From contig OX485806.1 of assembly GCA_950295325.1 (NCBI GenBank), positions 51,205,169 to 51,269,168 on the forward strand: a DNA stretch of 64,000 nt. Direction: 5' to 3'. The stretch is from Polytrichum commune. Lineage: Eukaryota > Streptophyta > Polytrichopsida > Polytrichales > Polytrichaceae. Below, piece by piece: positions 1 through 9,232 of the stretch. The stretch's first letter is position 1; each line of letters opens with the position of its first letter. Both the position numbers and the translations under genes were made by a program. The notes beneath the pieces are model-generated. The model saw only the letters and a program-made list of their open reading frames with translations, ran no database searches and was not told where the DNA came from.

Positions 1-1120
1 ATGTTTAAGTAGATATTTCTTGTGTGTTCTGGTTCGGCCTAGTTGTAAATGGGCTGGAATAGGACCCTCTCGGATCCGAGAGGGTCATCATGTAGGCTCA
101 TAAGGGCCTGATTATGATAGAAATGTGTGTGAGGCAGATATGTTTAAATGGATATTTCTTGTGTGTTGTGGTTCGGACTAGTTGTATATGGGCTGGAATA
201 GAATCCTCTCGGATTCGAGAGGGTCATGGAGTAGGCCCCTGAAGGGTCATGTTTTAATTATGATGTGTGTGAGGCGTGTATGTTCAACTACATATTTCTT
301 GTGTTTTGTGGTTCGGCCTAGTTGTGTATAGGTTGGGATAGGACCCTCTCGGATCCGAGAGGGTCATGGGGTTGGCTCATAATGGCCTGATTTTGATTGA
401 AATGTTGTGAGGCATGTATGTTCAACTAGATATTTCTTGTGTGTATTTGGTTCGGCCTAGTTGTGTGTGGGTTGGAATGGGACCCTGTCGGATCCGAGAG
501 GGTCATGGAGTAGGCCCCTAAAGGGCCAAATTTTGATTTGAATGTGTGTGAGCCATGTATGTTGAACTAGATATTCCTTGTGTGTTGTGGTTCGGCCTAG
601 TTGTGTATGGCCTGGAATAGGACCTTCTCGGATCCGAGAGGGTCATGGGGTTGGCTCATAATGGCCAGATTTTGATAGAAATGTGTGTGAGGCATGTATG
701 TTTAACTAGATATTTCTTGTGTGTTGTGGTTCGAACTAGTTGTGTATGGGCAGGAATAAGACCCTCTCGGATCCGAGAGGGTCATGGAGTAGGCCCTTGA
801 AGGGCCTGATTTTGATTTGAATGTTCTGATGCATGTATGTTTATGTAGATATTTCTTGTGTGTTGTTGTTCGGCCTAGTTGTGTGTGGCCTGGAATAGGA
901 CCCTCTCGGATCCGAGAGGGTCATGGAATGGGCCCCTGAAGGGCCAAATTTTGATTTGAATGTGTATGAGCCATGTATGTTGAACTAGATATTCCTTTTG
1001 TGTTGTGGTTCAGCCAAGTTGTGCGTGGGCTGGGATAGGACCCTCTCTGATCCTAGAGGGTCATGGGGTTGGCTAAAAGGGACCTGGTTTTGATTGAAAT
1101 GTTGTGAGGCTTGTATGTTT
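1..1120. repeat. Tandem array, about 139-bp unit with 24-bp palindrome
   Basis: About eight head-to-tail units with a period near 139 bp; palindromes start near 63, 201, 342, 481, 621, 761, 899 and 1038. Each unit holds GTTCGGCCTAGTTGTGTATG-like sequence and then a palindrome with half-arm GACCCTCTCGGA followed by its exact reverse complement (BamHI site at the centre). The palindrome is better conserved than the rest of the unit. The array runs off the left edge. It ends just before the first putative exon of the ParB/methyltransferase pseudogene, and its last part resembles that gene's introns. Confidence 0.9.
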
Positions 1121-1383
1121 AATTGTCTCGGGATATGACATTTGGATCAGATTATGACTTCAATGTTTTCTTGCATTTGTGTAGGAATCACAATCCATGG
1201 ATCTCATTCTATCGGTGGATCCCTCAATGGATGACCATAATGTTTAATTGGAGGTTCCTTTGGTATGATAATAAGCCATTGCTTTAATCCTTGAGTTTTT
1301 CGTCATTTCCCAAACATCGCCTCGCTTTCATTGTATTTTTAATAATTTTGGCATTATCTTATGTTTTTATGGTTGCCCTTGTA

Positions 1384-1965
1384 GAATGATGCACCAATTG
1401 CATCTGACTCTTTGCGTCCTCTTGATGAGTCCAACCAAGAGGAGACTGAGTTCTTGATTTGGAGATCGCAAAAAGAAGACTCTAATGTTGTGATTCACCG
1501 GGTTCAAATGAAACCTTTTCATAAGTCGCGTTTCTCTATCCCATTGTGCCGCTTGCAATGTCTTCCACTTGTTTGTCCCATCAACGAGGTTGATGTCGCT
1601 CGGTTGGAAAATGAGTTCGTTATGGGTTACCGTGACGGTGACCGAGCCTTGTATGTCTCTCCCTACAACAACCTCAATGAGGTACTCAATGTCTCCAATG
1701 ACATCCACAATTCTTGGAGTTCATTATGGCAAGAGCCCAATGAGGAATTCGATGCCATGCTCCAAAATGACCCTGACCTAGAACACCTTTTTGGCAAGAT
1801 GTTCTACGTGTGGGAGGGGAACCACCGTTTGTCGGCTTGGTGGAGGCACATTAATAAGCATCATTCGCTGGATAAAGATTGGCATATCTCTGTTCACTGT
1901 ATTGTCGTGGATCCAAGAAATTGCACCGCCGTCTTCTTGATAGCCATGAATGACATCAATAGATA
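1384..1965 (+). pseudogene. Exon with ParB/Srx-like domain (part of the 1,174-5,941 pseudogene)
   Basis: This is the longest open stretch of the gene, about 190 codons after a CTTGTAG acceptor. The block FYVWEGNHRLSAWWRHI, then VHCIVVDPRNCTAVFLIA, matches the ParB box pattern: a strand, G-x-H-R-x-x-A, a helix, and a hydrophobic strand ending in V. In ParB/Srx proteins the GxHR segment binds or hydrolyses nucleotide. The exon ends near AATAGATAAG, where an in-frame TAA lies against the donor, so the 3' splice choice is uncertain. An internal ATG at 1412 exists, but the acceptor at about 1383 suggests coding starts in an earlier exon. Confidence 0.6.
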
Positions 1966-2926
1966 AGTTCACGTTTCTTTCCCTTCTTTCTTTTCCTTTT
2001 TCGGTTTCTTTTATGTTTCACTTTTTTGGACCCTCATTACTTCATCTTTTAGGTCCACGGAGCACGATCATGTTAAGGACAACCTCCCCGCCAAATTGCT
2101 TTGCATTCGTACATTTGGAAAAATGAAGCTTGAGGATTTCAAGGACCTCATTTCGGTTAACGACTACAAGATGTGCGAGGCTAAGATGGAGAAGAGTCCT
2201 ACTTGGTATCCCCTCACATTGGATGTCTTTGTCAAGTTTTTGTACAAGGTAATATTTCTCCTACCTCTAGTTTTTTCCTTTCTCATGTTTTGTGCATTAA
2301 TCCTTACACACATTTCTGTTTGTTTTTTAGAGAGAGCTCCAATTTGGCGGATATTGCTGCACGGTTATACCGTGAGGCCACACCCGAGGCTCTTAGATCT
2401 GCTCCTGGGATTTGGGATACTATGACAAAAGCCTAGGATAGATTGATCAAAAGTATTCGATCTCGGAGCTTTGAGAAGTTCATCTCCGTCGCCCACAAGG
2501 ACAACGGCGATGACTTCTTCCAAGAGGTACTCCCTGCACCTCTTCAATTTTTGTTTGCTTGCACCTTCGTTTTTTTCTACTTGTACTTTATGTATATTCC
2601 CTTACATTACACGATTCATTTTTTCAGATTGACCGTCATTTCTCCACCTTCGTCGTCCCGGATATGACTATTGAGAAACTGCAAAAGGTGGCAACTACAC
2701 ATGTGGATGCTTCCTTTAAGGCTAGATGGCTTCGGTGGTGGAATTTCCCCGCCAAGGTCAAAACCAAAAACAAGTTCACGTCTTCTCTTCCTCTTCGCGA
2801 GAAAGCCCTCGATGACTGGCTTCACAAATCTTCTTTTTGGGCACAGGTGCTCCCATACCTTATACTTTTTGGATTGTGATGTTGGGTTGTGATGTTGAAA
2901 TAGTTTGGTGTGCTCTAGAGGACGAC

Positions 2927-2950
2927 CCTCTCGGATTCGAGAGGGTCTTT
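2927..2950. repeat. Single copy of the array palindrome inside an intron
   Basis: The intron between exons 2628-2846 and 3013-3254 contains a one-mismatch-per-arm copy of the 24-bp palindrome (centre ATTC instead of ATCC). It is followed by TGAGGACCAGATTTTGA, the same text that follows the palindrome in the 270-bp units near 7,100-7,700. This ties the arrays to the gene's intron sequence. Confidence 0.8.
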
Positions 2951-4132
2951 TGTTGAGCGTATGAGGACCAGATTTTGACCAGATTTCTAACTTCATGTTT
3001 TTCTCATCTTAGTTGGAGAAAGGGATTGAGGGTGAGATCGCCTCATTTGAAAATGAATGCTCCATCGACATCGAATGGATTTCTACGGAAGATCTTTTGC
3101 AACCTGCTCATTTTGTCGAGCATTGGAGGCTCATTTTGTGGGACAAGGCTTTTCGGGTGTATTTTGATGACAAGGGAATCTTGAAATTCACCAAAAGGAT
3201 CGATCTTATGGAGTTTGAGGAAGGTCCCATAGCTATCAAGCGCGTTGCTTACCAGTATTCATTTTTGTTTTTCTTTTCTCCTTCATATCTTCCTTTGTTT
3301 TCATTATTTGAACTCCGTTCCTTCTGATGTTCTCCGATGTGTAGGTACATTCAGCGTGAGCTTGTTGTTTAGAATGCTCTTCTTTCTTTGTCATTGTCGT
3401 CATTCCTTGACGATGGGATCGATGACAACTCAAATCTTTGTGTGTACACTCCCATGCAACTTGTAAAATTTCTACGCGTGCATTTGGTGGTTGGTGGTTG
3501 GTACTTGGATTGCTCTCGTGGATTCGTTCCCGACGTAGAATAACCCCTCTACAGCAGCCTCGCTTCCTCTGCCCCTGAGGTAATTGAATTGGAGCAAGAG
3601 CCGGAAGAAGATGAGAATCTGGCTCCTCCCACCATTGACAAGGAGGTTGCACCGGTGAAGGCCAAGGCCAAAGGCAAGAGGGAGGCAAGAGAGTCAAGAC
3701 TCCACCCGTTCTTTCACTAAGGCCTCCGTTCGGGGCACTGCAGCTCCAACTACCACGGTTGTAGGAAATCCAACGGCAACTCCTTCTGCCCTTCCTCGGG
3801 ACCATGTTCCCGCTCCTTCCCATAGCGGTGTCACCATTCCCTCCGTGCCGCGCAAGAGGAAGGCCGTTGCTCCGAATACCTCCGTAACTTCTTCGGAGAA
3901 GTCGTTTTCTCTCTCTTTGATTGAGAATGTCGACATGGGGACCTTATAGAGGATCTCATGGCGTCTAAAGTTCCCCCTCGCGCTTACCGCCGCATCCAAA
4001 AATTCCTTACTAAGGTCTGTACGACATTCTCTTGTTTTCTCGTTCATTCATTCTAATTCAACACTTATTTTCTTATATTTTTCTATGGATTTTTGCTTTC
4101 CAACTTGGAACGGGTCGTACTTGTCTTAATAG

Positions 4133-5589
4133 CAAGCCTAAGGTGCACACAGGGCTTGATCTATTCTTTGCAGATGTGCTTGAGAACCTCCGTGTACCGG
4201 ACATCTCGTCATCATCATCGGATGTTCCCCAATGGAACAAGCGGTCTTCGACTTACCACGGGTAGATCACTCTAAGGCATTTTTGTGCACCACGTGCGGC
4301 TGGGTTTTTTTTCTTTTGGGGGCTATTTACCTTCAAGGGCTGAATTAAAGCCTCCCTATAATTACTTAATTTTAAAAAATGGCCCATTTGTTTGCACCCT
4401 TCCATTACTCATATTATACAAGTCACTGCAATTTTTTGTACTCTATATTCCTTTAAAGTAATTTTGGACAGACGGAAATCCCAATTATCATCCATCCCCG
4501 TGAGTCCTAAACCCATTTACATACCATACTAAACACACCTTCAAGAATCTTTATCTTCAGCCCCTATATTAATTTTACAAAAAAATAATGGCCCACGTTT
4601 TATGTCCATCTAACTTACTTATAATGGGATTGTCTATATTTAATGGCCCCTTTATTATTTGGAATTCCGTTATAATTTTTATTTCAAATGATTTTAATCC
4701 TCTCTATATTATGCCGCACGTCATTTTTAAAATGCACTAAGTGATCTACCCGTGCGACTTACTTTGAGGTTTTGTTTGCCTTCGTAAACGCCAACCTCTG
4801 TGACGACGGCGTTCTTGTCTTTGCACACGCCGCTGATCCTGATGTGTCTAGATCCATACATAACTGGGCACATACAGAGGACTTCTACGTTGCCGAAGAC
4901 TAGTTTGGCATGAATGACCTCGAACTCCAATCGCCTACTAATCCATCGGAGTTTGTAATTCCTTTCTTGGCTCATCATTTTGTATTTTTTTTCCCTTGCA
5001 TTTTTGTATTCCTATTTCTATCATTCTCATTTCTTTCAAACTCGCAAGTTCTTCATCAAGGTTCTCGTGCGTAATGATTATGTTTTGAATGTCCGCACCT
5101 TGGAATTCGAAGACATGGGTTACAATCTCAAGAGAGATTATTGGTTCAATAGCTTCGCCGATTCGAAGAACTAGGGAAGACGAAGTGCCTTGGAAAGGTA
5201 CTCGTGAAAAGCGCCTCGAGTTCTTATCCAACCTTTTCTCCGCCTTCACGGACAAGAACAACATTATCATGGATTAACAATGTGGCCTTGGTTGGTTTAT
5301 CTTCTCTTTGTTTCTCATGACTTTGTTCTTTATTGTTTTGCTTTCTCTTTTCTTGTTTCATTTCCCATTCATTACCTTATGCTCACATTTTCGCATGTCG
5401 TTCTTCTAGAAGGTTCCGTCATTGCATGTTGATCCATTCAACGCCATATTGTGGCGCTTGAGTCGGATATCGACATCTTCAAGTCCATCATGCTCCCCAT
5501 ACGTGAGACTAAGCAACAACACACTTTTCAACATACTGCCCCACAACGAGGATCGGTTTTTGCTCCTCCTCCCCGGAAGATGGCGAAGC
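4133..5589 (+). pseudogene. Exons with beta-class DNA amino-methyltransferase-like motifs (part of the 1,174-5,941 pseudogene)
   Basis: With the MITE at 4257-4754 and one target copy ignored, the frame runs straight from SSTY into FEVLFAFVNANLCDDGVLVF, so the exon was whole before insertion. Exon 5049-5290 gives VLVRNDYVLNV, GYNLKRDYWF, then after a frameshift EVPWKGTREKRLEFLSNLF and NIIMD*QCGL. Exon 5410-~5589 continues EGSVIAC*SIQRHIVALESD. In amino-MTases of the N6-adenine/N4-cytosine beta class the order is motif IV, then the AdoMet-binding motif I (D.F.GxG) near the C terminus, followed by an acidic 'xxVExD' strand. All of these have counterparts here. Motif I is weak (QCGLEGS) and motif IV lacks the canonical PPY, so any product would probably be dead. 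Confidence 0.55.
4257..4754. mobile_element. hAT-type MITE, 498 bp
   Basis: A non-coding AT-rich insertion with terminal inverted repeats: left CACGGGTAGATCACT, right AGTGATCTACCCGTG, with weaker pairing continuing inward (GTGCGGC ... GCCGCAC). It is bounded by an 8-bp target duplication CGACTTAC (4249-4256 and 4755-4762). An 8-bp duplication and CA...TG ends are typical of hAT elements. Removing it with one target copy restores an open frame in the surrounding exon. No transposase lies inside, so it is non-autonomous. Confidence 0.85.
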
Positions 5590-5941
5590 GTAATTTCGAT
5601 TTTTTGTGTGCATAAGTTTGTTCTTGGCTTCTAATTTGCTTGCTTAGATTTCTATCTTCTCCATTCCGGATTTTTGTCATGTGTTAAATTTTTTTTTATT
5701 CTATATTTTTAGAGTTCATATTGACAGCCCGATTCGTATCCTTAATGTGGACATGTTTGCAGCCCCTTCGACGACATTTGAGCTCCCTTTCTATGCTGCT
5801 AACCTTGCCCATGTTTTGGCGTAAGCACCGTTCCCACCTCCTAGTCGTACCCGCCCTTCCAACAAACTAGTTTTGGATTTCCTAGAGATAGAGGCCGACC
5901 AGGGCGAGGATAATGATAGAGATGGTACTCCAAGTTCTTGA

Positions 5942-6120
5942 CTACGCCTTGTGCGTTTGGAACCTCCATCTCCTATATATTCTTTATGTTTAAGTTTTTT
6001 ATAATTTCATTTGTTGAATTTCCATGTACCTTTTTCACACCACATTTTTGTACTTGGAGGGCATTAGGACCACATTTTGACTTCAAGGATAGGTACTTTG
6101 TATGTGTAGGTGGGTAGAAC
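5942..6120. other. 3' flank of the pseudogene, no gene seen
   Basis: T-rich sequence after the last stop. From about 6,060 it reads AGGACCACATTTTGACTTCA, which resembles the array unit and marks the transition into the second array. Confidence 0.5.
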
Positions 6121-7881
6121 TTAATTGGACTGGTTCGGCCTAGGTGTATATAAGGGCCAGATTTTGATTTGAATGTATGTGAGGCATGTATGTTTAAGTA
6201 GGTATTTCTTGTGTGTTGTGGTTCGGCCTAGTTGTGCATGGGTTGGAATATGACCCTCTCGGATCTGAGAGGGTCATGGGGTAGGCTCATAAAGGCCAGA
6301 TTTTGATAGAAATGTGTGTGAGGCATGTATGTTTAACTACATTTTTCTTTTGTGGTGTGGTTCGGCCTAGTTGTGTATGGGTTGGGATAAGACCCTCTCG
6401 GATCCGAGAGAGACATGGGGTAGGCTCAAAAGGGCCAAATTTTAATAGAAATGTGTGTAAGGCATGTATGTTTAAGTAGATTTTTCTTGTGTGGTGTGGT
6501 TCGGCCTAGTTGTGTATGGGCTGGCATAGGACCCTCTCGGATCCAAGAGGGTCATGGGGTAGGCTCAAAAGGGCCAGATTTTGATAGAAATGTGTGAGGT
6601 ATATATGCTCAACTAGAAATTTCTTGTGTGTATTCGGTTCGGACTAGTTGTGTATAGGCTAGAATAGGACCTTCTCGGATCCAAGGTGGTCAAGAGGTTG
6701 GCTCATAAGGGCCAGAGTTTGATTGAAATGTGTTTGAGGCATGTATATTTAAGTGGATATTTCTTGTGTGTTGTGGTTCGGCCTAGTTGTGTGTGGGCTG
6801 GGATAGGACCCTCTCAGATCCGAGAGGGTCATGGGGTTGGCTCATAAGGGCCAGATTTTTATAGAAATGTGTGTGAGGCATGTATGTTTAAGTAGATTTT
6901 TCTTGTGTGGTGTGGTTTGGCCTAGTTGTGTATGGGCTGGAATAGGACCCTCTCGAATCCGAGAGGGTCAAGAGATTGGCTCCTAATGGCCAAATTTTGA
7001 TAGAAATGTGTGTGAGGCATGTATGTTTAAGTATATTTTTTGTGTGGTGTGGTTCGGCCTAGTTGTGTGTGGGCTTGGATAGGACCCTCTCGGATCCGAG
7101 AGGGTCTTCATTTCAGGGCTTGAGGACCAGATTTTGAATTGAAGGTTGTTTATGTTGTATGTGTAGATGGTGTAGACTTGTGTGCACTAGTTTGGTTGAT
7201 AGTGTCGGGTAGGACAAGTTGGGGTTGACGGGTTGAACCTGTTTTTGTTGGGTTCATATTTGTCAAATTAAGGGGTTGGACTATGTAGGGACCCTCTCGG
7301 ATCCGAGAGGGTCATGGACTAGTTCGGCCTAATTGGGCATGGACTAGAGAAGGGCCTTCTCGGATCCAAGAGGGTCTTCATTTCAGGGCTTGAGGTCCAA
7401 ATTTTGAATTGAAGGTTGTTTATGTTGTATGTGTAGATGGTGTAGACTTGTGTGCACTAGTTTGGTTGATAGTGTCGGGTAGGACAAGTTGGGGTTGACG
7501 GGTTGAACCTGTTTTTGTTGGGTTCATATTTGTCAAATTAAGGGGTTGGACTATGTAGGGACCCTCTCGGATCCGAGAGGGTCATGGACTAGTTCGGCCT
7601 AATTGGGCATGGACTAGAGAAGGGCCTTCTCGGATCCAAGAGGGTCTTCATTTCAGGGCTTGAGGTCCAAATTTTGAATTGAAGGTTGTTTATGTTGTAT
7701 GTGTAGATAGTGTAGACTTGTGTGCACTAGTTCGGTTGATAGTGTCGGGTAGGACAAGTTGTTGTTGACGGGTTGAAACTCTTTTTGTTGGGTTCATATT
7801 TGTCAAGTTAAGGGGTTGGACTATATAGGGACCCTCTCGGATCCGAGAGGGTCATGGACTAGTTCGGCCTAGTCGGGTATG
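6121..7881. repeat. Second palindrome array (139-bp, then 270-bp higher-order units)
   Basis: Seven or so 139-bp units related to those at 1-1120 (palindromes near 6251, 6391, 6530, 6667, 6807, 6947 and 7082) are followed by a longer unit of about 270 bp. Successive TCTTCATTTCAGGGCTTGAGG blocks start at 7105, 7375 and 7645. The longer unit contains two palindromes, one intact and one with a GCCTTCTCGGATCCAAGAGG variant. Adjacent 270-bp units are nearly identical, which suggests recent amplification. The third unit is cut by the gypsy insertion at 7,882 and resumes at 13,821. Confidence 0.9.
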
Positions 7882-8062
7882 TGTCAGCCACCAACCCCCA
7901 CCTCTAAGCGTTGTAGTCCAGGTGATAGTTGGCGGAAGACATGTAACACTTGATGCCTACCAATATTGCAAGAAGCCTCTAGTCCATATCATAGCAATGT
8001 CAAGCCACAGTTTATTTCATTACACGGAATACAAGCATTTATAAATGTTCTTCTAGATTGTC
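7882..8062 (-). repeat. Remnant of the 3' LTR of the gypsy element
   Basis: This stretch, from TGTCAGCCACCAACCCCCAC to GATTGTCCTCC, matches the start (plus-strand view) of the full LTR at 12333-12513 with about ten substitutions. Similarity stops abruptly at about 8,062, where gag/protease-like coding begins. That is the deletion breakpoint. Confidence 0.85.
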
Positions 8063-8290
8063 CTCCTATTCACCGGCATTCCCTCCTTGAGAGTTTTATG
8101 AGCCATAGGTGATATCTCCAACAACTGTCCAATGGTAATGCTGGCCTTAAGTGAACTCAGGTCGGCCCATAAATCATAGCCACTTGACTTCTTCACCTTC
8201 ACATTACCAACACCATCAAATTCCTCCAAGGGAATTCCCAGTTCTTCCCATTCTCCCATCTCACTACCCTTTAGATCATGAATGACATTA
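8063..8290 (-). pseudogene. Ty3/gypsy gag-protease border fragment
   Basis: Minus-strand translation gives VIHDLKGSEMGEWEELGIPL, then YDLWADLSSLKASITIGQLL and EISPMAHKTLKEGMP. This resembles the stretch just before the protease in gypsy polyproteins. Joined across the insertion at 8291-9227, it continues the frame of the gag ORF (…QDRERPN | VIHDLKG), so it belonged to the same polyprotein. It stops at the breakpoint with the 3' LTR. No protease DTG/DSG is present. Confidence 0.6.
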
Positions 8291-9227
8291 TGTCGCGCAC
8301 CTCTCCATGAGGAGTGCCCGCAACACCATGGGCACAAGGGGGACCCCGGAGTGACACCCGGGACTTGTGGCGTCATTGGTGAGAGGGCCCAAGTACTCTT
8401 AGTGTGGGTGAGGGCCCCGGGCGTTAAGAACGCCTCTCACCCATGGGGACTAAGAGTCATGAGGGTAAGGCCATAAGTTATGAGTAGCTTATGGCGGTGG
8501 AATTCTAGAATGCTAAGGAACACCTCAATCGGAGGTGCTAGCTAGGAGATATGGCCATTTGAGTGGGGCGCTGTCCCGGGACAGCACCCTGGGACAGCAG
8601 TGACCTGGGAGTGGTGCCCGGGACTGCCAAGGTTTGAGGAGCCATAACTTCCTCAATACTTGCCCGAATGGGGCAGGTGAGGAGTCCATCGGCATCTACG
8701 CAAAGAGTAGATGACGATAAAGTGGTCGCTTGAGAGCATCCGACATCATATGTAGAAGTTATGGTGGTCTGAAGCTGCTGGGAGGTTCTAGCCCCAGCGG
8801 CTAAGGGAAAATGTCCACTTGGCCCCAACCCTTGTAGAGAGACAAAAGGATACTTGATGGTGGGGTAGGGGCCCCGCCCAAAGTCCTAGAGGCTTATATG
8901 GGTGAGGCGGCTTAGCCGACCGACCCCCCCGGAGCATACTTGGCAATGTGCTCCGGGTAGTTGTAGTGTTGTTTTGGCAACACGATGATCAACTCAAGAG
9001 TGGACTTCCATGGATGGAAGTCCACCTTAGCCATTGGCTACCTATTAAGGGGAGAATCCCGAATGCATGTGTAGGAGGGTTTGGTGACCTAGCCATGAGC
9101 TTGAAGGTCCGCGGTTTTGGGAGCTAACCATGCATATGCGTGGGATGTGCAGGTTAGCGCTCGTGGCACTTGCTAGGTGGGAAAGGCGGTCAAGCTAAGT
9201 GAAGAAAAACTAGCAAGGGTTGCGACA
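8291..9227. mobile_element. Solo-LTR-like insertion, copy 1 (937 bp)
   Basis: It starts TGTCGCGCACC and ends GGTTGCGACA, giving short inverted ends TGTCGC/GCGACA, and is flanked by the 5-bp duplication CATTA (8286-8290 and 9228-9232). TG..CA ends, a 5-bp duplication and no coding content fit a solo LTR. It contains a palindromic GCTGTCCCGGGACAGC near 8570. Related copies lie at 16951-17924, 17925-18060 (inverted, partial) and about 45950-46223 (partial). It is inserted in the gypsy coding region, so it is younger than that element. Confidence 0.75.
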
Positions 9228-9232
9228 CATTA

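Larger units (their letters stand above)
1174..5941 (+). pseudogene. Decayed multi-exon gene: ParB-like domain + beta-class amino-methyltransferase-like domain
   Basis: Exons inferred by eye from GT..AG borders and continuous coding: ~1174-1249 (uncertain), 1384-1965, 2053-2248, 2331-2526, 2628-2846, 3013-3254, 3345-~4014, 4133-4256 plus 4755-4954 (split by a MITE), 5049-5290, 5410-~5589 and 5713-5941. The N-terminal part has the ParB/sulfiredoxin-fold signature GNHRLSAWW. A middle region of unknown fold follows. The C-terminal part carries methyltransferase-like blocks in beta-class order: a motif-IV-like DLFFADVLENL, then NLCDDGVLVFAHA, then motif-I-like NIIMD.QCGLEGSVIAC and motif-X-like RHIVALESDIDIF. 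The catalytic DPPY/SPPY tetrad appears degraded. Breaks include TAG in exon 2331-2526 (MTKA*DRL, probably a lost Trp), TAG after RELVV, TAG after FYVAED, a frameshift near 5173, TAA inside motif I and TGA after VIAC. ParB plus amino-MTase fusions are familiar from phages and bacteria, and a functional N4-cytosine methyltransferase is known in Marchantia. Whether this gene belongs to that family is unknown. Confidence 0.65.

Noticed and set aside
1-7881. The regularly spaced palindromes look superficially like a CRISPR array
   Set aside because: The 'spacers' are themselves repeated in every unit, the period is 139 bp, and the context is a plant genome with introns; these are ordinary tandem repeats.
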